Positions 58,071 to 64,000 of a stretch of DNA of 64,000 nucleotides are shown in pieces. Position 1 is the first letter of the stretch, and every line of letters begins with the position of its first letter. The notes beneath the pieces were generated by a model. The model was not told where the DNA came from. It saw only the letters and a program-made list of their open reading frames with translations, and made no database searches. The position numbers and the translations under genes are program-made. The DNA comes from Sphagnum compactum. Its lineage: Eukaryota > Bryophyta > Sphagnopsida > Sphagnales. The DNA lies in contig OZ234497.1 of NCBI GenBank assembly GCA_965153455.1, positions 13,316,302 through 13,380,301 on the forward strand, given 5' to 3'.

Positions 58071-60469
58071 CATCCATTACCTCTAAACATCCATTTCCCA
58101 CTGCACCAATGTATTCTTAGCAATTTGAAATTAAATGGTGCAATTTTGTTAATGCATAAATCAGCTCTTTCAATTTGGTTTTGCTAAATTTTGATCTCTT
58201 TATTAGAACCCAAAAATCTTGAAGCTTATTTGCAGAAGTTCACTGAAGGCTTTTCAAGGTTTTTTTTTGGGGGCTAGGGGGGGGGATTTGGGGGAGGGGG
58301 CTTCTCTCGTTTTATTTTTAGTTTGCAAGTCAGGATTTTTTTTTTGCTTTATGTTTTTAGTCAAGATGTGTGGGAAAATATAACTGTTCTCCCTTACCTG
58401 TTTCTGGGGGTGCACATGATCACATCTAGAGGATATTAAATTCGCAATGCGTCCCTATGACTCCTAGTGTGTATAGTAAGACACAAATTTTGTGTTTGGG
58501 TAGCACCAAGATGTGTATGATCTTCATCGAACACATCTTGGTTAGGCAAGTCACGAAAAAAAGAAGCATTGTCTGCAGTAAGGACCCATTGTTGATTTAA
58601 CATCCTCCCTCACATCCCAGGTGGAGTGTTGCTAGGTTGGAATAGTGTTCTTACATTTCGACTTCCTAGTTAGATGTTTTGTTGGGTCCTCAAGTTATCC
58701 AATTTCAATGAAACCTAAAAGGATGTCCTTTTAATTGTTCATTTACATTCCCAACATTGACAGCCCTCTTGAAATCTTCATGATACCTAATGCTTGAACT
58801 GTAATTTGATGTAATTAGACTATTATTTATGTAATTATCTAAGGGTTAAGTTTGATAATTTACTTGGTAGTTGGATTTCATAATTTATTTATCATTTGGT
58901 CATAATTTTAATTAATGTGCATGACTTTCACATGATAATTAATGTGCATGTTAAATCACATGGGGAACCATGTGATGTGTAAACTTTAAGAAATTTTTTG
59001 TATAATTTTCATTTTAGTGAGTAGATAAGTGAATATTTGTGACCTTTGGAAACACTTTCACTTGATGAAAACAAGTTGTATGAATATAAAATTTCATGGA
59101 ATAGAATCATGAAGAGTATTGAAATTTTTGTCTTCAAGGTTTTGGCATAATTGTGAATGTGTAGAATCCATGATAGAAGGATGATTATTACATGATAATT
59201 ATACATAAAAAAATAAAAAGACAAAAGAATATTTGTGTAAACAAGAACATAAATTTCCATAACTATGTAATAAACATACATAGTTCAATCCTATACTCAC
59301 TTGTTGGTCTACAGAATTAATTAATCTTATGTGACCCAACACCTACCAATACACCATCCATACATACATCCACCCTCTTATGACCCAGTTGTGGTTCATC
59401 AATTGAATTACCAAGGTTCCACCTTGGTAACCTATAAAACAAAGCCCTCTATTTACACCCAGAATGGTGCTCCTACATAGGCTTGAAAGTTAGTTGGGTC
59501 CCCTTTTGAACTTGACAAAAACGCACTTGCACTTAAGCCTCTTGAAAGAAGAGGAGGATCATTTTCACCTAACCTTTTACTTAACATTGTTCGAACACAT
59601 ATGTAACATGAAGTTAACAAAAATTACAATTTCATTTATAGATGTATAAATCAAATTAAAACAATTTTTTTTCATGATTTTGAAATAATGATTTTGTTAA
59701 AAAAATATTTAATGATCATATTTTATCATGTCAACTTGATCAACTAATCTATTCTTTATAAAGACATTGTCTCTATTTTGTTTTTGGCTCTTAATAATGA
59801 AAATGCACCCATATGTGTGTATATGTGTATACATACAAAGAGTTGATATTTTTCTATGATGATTAAACTTGTCTTAAAATTTTCACACATTGATAGTATA
59901 TGCCACACCATTAATATTAGATAGATTTTATGAATAAGTAAAAAAACCCTAGGATATAAATTTGATATACTAAATTAAATTGCCTACATGTCACTAATCT
60001 ACAAAATAAAGACATTGCATTAAAAAAAAAGTCATCATCATGAATCATACGGAAAAATATTGTTGGAAGTATGAGCTAGGGTTGAGGAATTTTTTTGCTG
60101 TAACTAAGTAATTAACCAATGCATGGTTAAAATAGAAGTTTGGCTAAATCTAAGTCCAAAAAGTAAGAATCATTGTAAGGAGGCCAAGACCAAATTGCTT
60201 TCCCTAAAATGCAATAGATGATGCACACCTTTATTCCTTCCTTGCAAGTTTTTCTTTAGAGTAAACAAGAAATACTAAGGAGAAGAAAGGTTCAAAACAT
60301 TTGATATGCAATGTTGGAGAAAGCCTTAACTTGTGACAGAAAAACCTTAAATTATTTAACTGGTCCATTTTGCTTCCAAATGTTAATCCCACATGTAAAA
60401 GCATGGAATATTATCCTCCTTGAGATTTAGAATTGTTCCCTTAAAATTCCAATGTCTTGGGCCTTGTCA
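58071..60469. other. AT-rich DNA with one dispersed-repeat copy
   Basis: No gene seen. 58262-58300 has T- and G-runs. At 59330-59435 (minus-oriented), GACCCAACACCTACCAATAC, ACCATCCATACATACATCC and CCAAGGTTCCACCTTGGTAA match the reverse of 48421-48536. CCAAGG...CCTTGG there also forms a short hairpin. Confidence 0.45.
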
Positions 60470-60821
60470 AACATCAAAATATATCTCCCACACCTTAAAT
60501 CTCATAATTTCCAGAATTTCCAAATCACCTCCATTAGATCCTACACATTGAGGGTTTCCAACAAACCAAAAGTGTGCCCAAATTCCATTATAATTTTTAG
60601 TTTTGATTTAAATGAATTTTAAGTGAAGTTTTTGATTTATATTCAATAACTTTTCTACATAGGTTGAAACGTTATGAAACCAACTTCATGGACCCCTACT
60701 CACTCATCAAATGTTTTCCCACATTACCAAGAATGTGACAAGAGACATTGTGATTTGGGAGATTTCAACACAACAAACAAAACAAAACAAACAAACAAAC
60801 TACCTTCCTTCATAGATAGAT
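60470..60821 (+). repeat. Dispersed repeat family R, copy D
   Basis: Contains ATATCTCCCACACC, AAATCACCTCCATTAGATCC, TTTGATTTAAATGAATTTTA and TTTGGGAGATTTCAACA, then an AACAAACAAA-rich run. It closes with CAAACTACCTTCCTTCATAG then ATAGAT. The run of AAAC units before the closing motif is longer here than in the other copies. Confidence 0.85.
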
Positions 60822-61902
60822 TAGTGGTTTTCTAACATTCAATTGAAAAACCATCTAGCCACAATGCCTCAAGCTCTTTTTCATGTTTTTGATTATTATT
60901 ATCAAACACAAATTTGTTTTGTTTTGTTGCCTAATTAACCTTGATGAGCACTCAATGTCAATCTTCATTCTCTTGCAAAAGGTTCAATGACCCATCCTCA
61001 AGTTCATGCAAGGTTTGATGCAAGTTAGCAAGATCTTCTTTTCCAAATTGTTCTTTACATGTCAATATGTAAGCTTATGAACAAATCCTGAGTGAAAAAA
61101 ATGATTAATTTACACCCTACATCATCCAAAAAATTGGAAAATTCCAAGTTGAGTTTCTATAAGTCAAATGTCATTAAGGATGGATAATGAAGATCCTAAC
61201 TCAACTACCAGCAACTTGTAACCCTAAATTGTAACCCTAAATCTTCTACCTTGCCAATTGTCTTTTTTTTCAATCTTGATTTCACAACATGAAGACAGGA
61301 GGCCCACAAAATGATCTACAAAAATTGTCAAATTGCTTATTGAGCCTTATTTACCTACTTGGCCTTTTCAAAGCCAAGAAGATAAAGGTTGTTATGTTGT
61401 ATGGTCAAAATGTGGTTATTTTGAGGCAGTGCTTGAAGGGGGAAGGATTGTTCCAGTGTTGTGTGGGTATACTATTTTTGATATATCCTAAAGCATAGGT
61501 ATATTACAACTCAACCCTTTTTTTCATCAAGTTAGGTTCTGGGTATAAAACATCATTATTTTTGCTAGATGGGTAGACCATAAATAATCCCTATCATATA
61601 CCTAGGGTTGGGGTGAGAAAACACGTATGTCCTTTTAATTTATTTAAGGAATGTTCACACCAAAAGTTAACATGGTCGATAAAAAAAATGATAACTAAAT
61701 ATGTTCAAATAGGAAAAAAGTAACATGTAATTATTTGACATCACACATGACATGGCAGTTCCAAAGTTAAGCAAACTATTAAAGTTAAACAATGTGTTAA
61801 TACATCGTTGTATTGTTAAAAATCTTCAAAAAATGAAAATCTTAAAGCTTATAATTGTCATTAGCCTAACAGCCTGAAATCTTATGTAATAGTTTATTGA
61901 CA
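60822..61902. other. AT-rich intergenic DNA, no gene seen
   Basis: The 69-residue frame at 61289-61498 lacks a motif. Nothing else is assigned. Confidence 0.35.
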
Positions 61903-62110
61903 AGGTTCACTCTCCCACGTCTTGCCATCGCCCCCATGTACAATCACACTCAAGGTCCATTCTCCTGCCCCTTGCCATCGCCCCACATTCTACTACACTT
62001 TACATTCTACCACGCTTTGCACTCTTCACACTTGTTGCACCCATAGCTTCCCATCACCCTGGTGTTTTGCATGCTTGTTACACCAATAGCTTTCCATTAC
62101 CTTGGTACTC
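61903..62110. repeat. Degenerate tandem repeat, 50- to 65-bp units
   Basis: GGTTCACTCTCCCACGTC and GGTCCATTCTCCTGCCCC, each followed by TTGCCATCGCCCC, are 50 bp apart. Next, CACTTGTTGCACCCATAGCT and GCTTGTTACACCAATAGCTT, with CATCACCCTGGTG or CATTACCTTGGTA, are about 65 bp apart. Confidence 0.6.
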
Positions 62111-62310
62111 TGCACACTTACTATAACAATTTGCCATAACTATCACGTTTACTCACATGCTGCAATCACTAGTGCACTTAAATTGTGTCAAGTGCAATGG
62201 AAAATTCAAGAATAAATTCAACACCAAACAACAATGAAGGAAGAAGCAGAGACAAAACATGCAAAAGTAACTCATAGCATCACAATTGGAACCAAGAGGA
62301 GATGGATACA

Positions 62311-63446
62311 ATGGATAGAGACAATTCAACAAACAATGTGAGAGGAAAAGGTAAAAGCAAAGGCAATGGAGGTCCTTCACGCCAATGCAACACAAATTGG
62401 GGTCATGAAGAGGTCATGGCCTTGATTAATTGTAAGTGCAAGGAACAGATTGCATTGAAGTAGGTCATCGATGGAACAAGTTATCAGGTGACCTACAAGT
62501 AATCACACACTCCAAGACTCCAAGAATTAACAAAATGTGCAAAGACAAGTGGAATTGCATCCACGATTATTACAAGCGCATTCTAGATTACCACACAGGC
62601 ACTAGGAAGAACACTTCATACTAGGATTTGACATTAGAAGAGTGGGACAGACTCCATTTGCCAAATCAGTACATTGAAAACTACTACAATGTGATTGAGG
62701 CTTTCCAAGGGGAGAAAAAAATCAATGTTCCAATCCATGTGAAGGATTTGTAAGCAGAAGGTGATGGACGCAAAAAGAAGAAGAGGAAAAACATTTCCTT
62801 ATGCAACTAACTACTCAATCTCTAATGCAAGAATTGCTTACTGAATATGACGTTCCTGAGGAGAGCCAAGAGGTTTTTCAATTCAACCAAGGCATAAATC
62901 CAAACAGCACAATCAACTTAGATGACTTCTCATAGTCTTTTGGACCAAGTAATTCTCTTCTGCACCTACATTTGTGAATCTTGGAAGTGATCTAATTTTA
63001 CAACACCTATGAAAGCCAGCACAAATCCAACACATGGAACAACTAGCACACGTCTAGCACATGCAACAGCAACAACTCCTAGAAACATTAGAATCAAGAG
63101 AAAAAGATCATTAGTGTTCATGCATGTCATTGAGGCCTCTAATAAGAATAGCAAGGTAATTGGTGACGCCATGGATCGAATCAACACAAGTCAGCTTGAG
63201 ATTGACAAGAACAAGACCAAGTCTCATGAGGAGACTTTCAAGCAACATCTCAAGTATTTGAAGGAGAAGGACAAGAAGGCTTACAAAATGAATAAAAACA
63301 TGGTGAGTGTTTTAACAAACCTTAGTTCTGCAATGTGTCATGCCTTCATAAAAGATCAAACTCAAATGCCTCCACTAATCAACATTTCTAAATCGTCATC
63401 CAATGAACAGCCATTGTTGAATAGTCAAGACACAAATGAAGACTAG
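62311..63446 (+). pseudogene. Decayed Myb/trihelix-like ORF of transposon type
   Basis: Starts at an ATG (62311) with DRDNSTNNVRGKGKSKG and NTNWGHEEVMALINCKCKEQ. After a frameshift near 62455 it reads GHRWNKLSGDL, NKMCKDKWNCIHDYYKRILD and YHTGTRKNTSY. Past a stop at 62622 come DLTLEEWDRLHLPNQYIENY and YNVIEAFQGEKKINVPIHVK. The tail at 63009-63446 (145 residues) is Lys/Ser-rich and coiled-coil-like (KSHEETFKQHLKYLKEKDKK). Three tryptophan-centred helices with CKDKW resemble the Myb/SANT-like (trihelix) DNA-binding fold of plant proteins and of the second ORF of PIF/Harbinger-type transposons. Internal stops and at least two frameshifts mark it as broken. Transposon origin is inferred. Confidence 0.6.
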
Positions 63447-64000
63447 TTGCAACTAGTATTGATCTAAAGATTCCAGGAGTTCCAAAAAGTTCATTCAATC
63501 TAAAAATTTGAAGATTAATATGAAGATTCTAGAAAGTTTAATCAATCTGACATTTCAATTCAACATTTCAATGTTTTTGAGTTAAATAATGTCATTCAAC
63601 TGAATAGCAGTGGTGGAGTTTACTTGAACAATCTTCATTGAGATAGATAACAGAATTGAGCTAACATCTGCAATGGAGCTTACTTTGAATTCAGCATTTT
63701 CCATTTCAATTGAAAACTTGAAACAACTCCAAGAAAAGTCAATCAATCAAAGTGCCATTTGAACATCAAACCTAGTAGAACTAAAATCATTTCAATGCCA
63801 TGAATGAGTAAATTTCAATTCCATTTCACATCATTGCAACAATTCAACTTGTTTCATTTCTATGTGTTCTTCTATTCCTTACATATGCTTCAAGTGTCAC
63901 TCTTTGGTTGGACCATGAAAATTTAGTACCTTCTAAATTAACTTCTCCCTCATTATGTCTTGCATCCATCCTATGCTGTTGATGCCTTCTTATTCCACCC
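63447..64000. other. AT-rich DNA to the right edge, no gene seen
   Basis: Many CAATTTCAATTC/CATTTCAA-type words but no clear repeat period and no frame of note. Confidence 0.4.

Overview
The window looks like nuclear DNA of a land plant with a large, repeat-rich genome. Three loci are typical of plants: an AP2/ERF-type transcription factor, the first exon of a leucine-rich-repeat receptor (LRRNT_2 plus LRRs, ending at a good GT splice donor), and a GT47 exostosin-family (MUR3-like) glycosyltransferase. Operons, ribosome binding sites and other prokaryotic signals are absent. The species cannot be named from the sequence. A seed-free plant or a large-genome gymnosperm would fit the gene style and the repeat load, but that is inference.

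Layout. 1-13 kb: AT-rich DNA with transposon debris, namely a SWIM zinc-finger remnant at the left edge, a proline-rich broken frame near 3.4-4.2 kb on the minus strand, and a 5'-truncated, decayed LINE reverse transcriptase at 6.8-8.8 kb. 13-20 kb: the gene-bearing left island. The AP2/ERF gene (minus) and the LRR receptor exon (minus) flank a decayed pogo/Tigger-like transposase and several repeats. 20-33 kb: hairpins, tandem repeats and a decayed DDE-type transposase-like element, cut by one copy of a TAGG-rich repeat and followed at once by a second copy. 33-54 kb: no gene that I recognise. It holds two well-bounded MITEs (33.46-33.67 kb with TAA duplications; 44.32-44.52 kb with 45-bp inverted repeats and an 8-bp target duplication), a 48-bp minisatellite and several dispersed repeat families. 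54-57 kb: the intronless GT47 gene, with a TATA-like box, GA tracts and many CTAG-rich motifs. 57-64 kb: two more copies of a 350-450 bp dispersed family and a decayed Myb/trihelix-like transposon ORF at the right edge.

The three host genes have unrelated roles (transcription, cell-surface perception, Golgi wall-polysaccharide synthesis), and nothing suggests a shared pathway. Most of the window is a layered record of transposon insertion and decay. The most informative non-gene signals are the two MITEs with target duplications, the four-copy dispersed family ending in a shared CTACCTTCCTTCATAGATAG motif, and the dispersed GTGAACCAACACC family that tends to sit beside TAGG/CCTA tracts. No convincing new multi-gene system was found.
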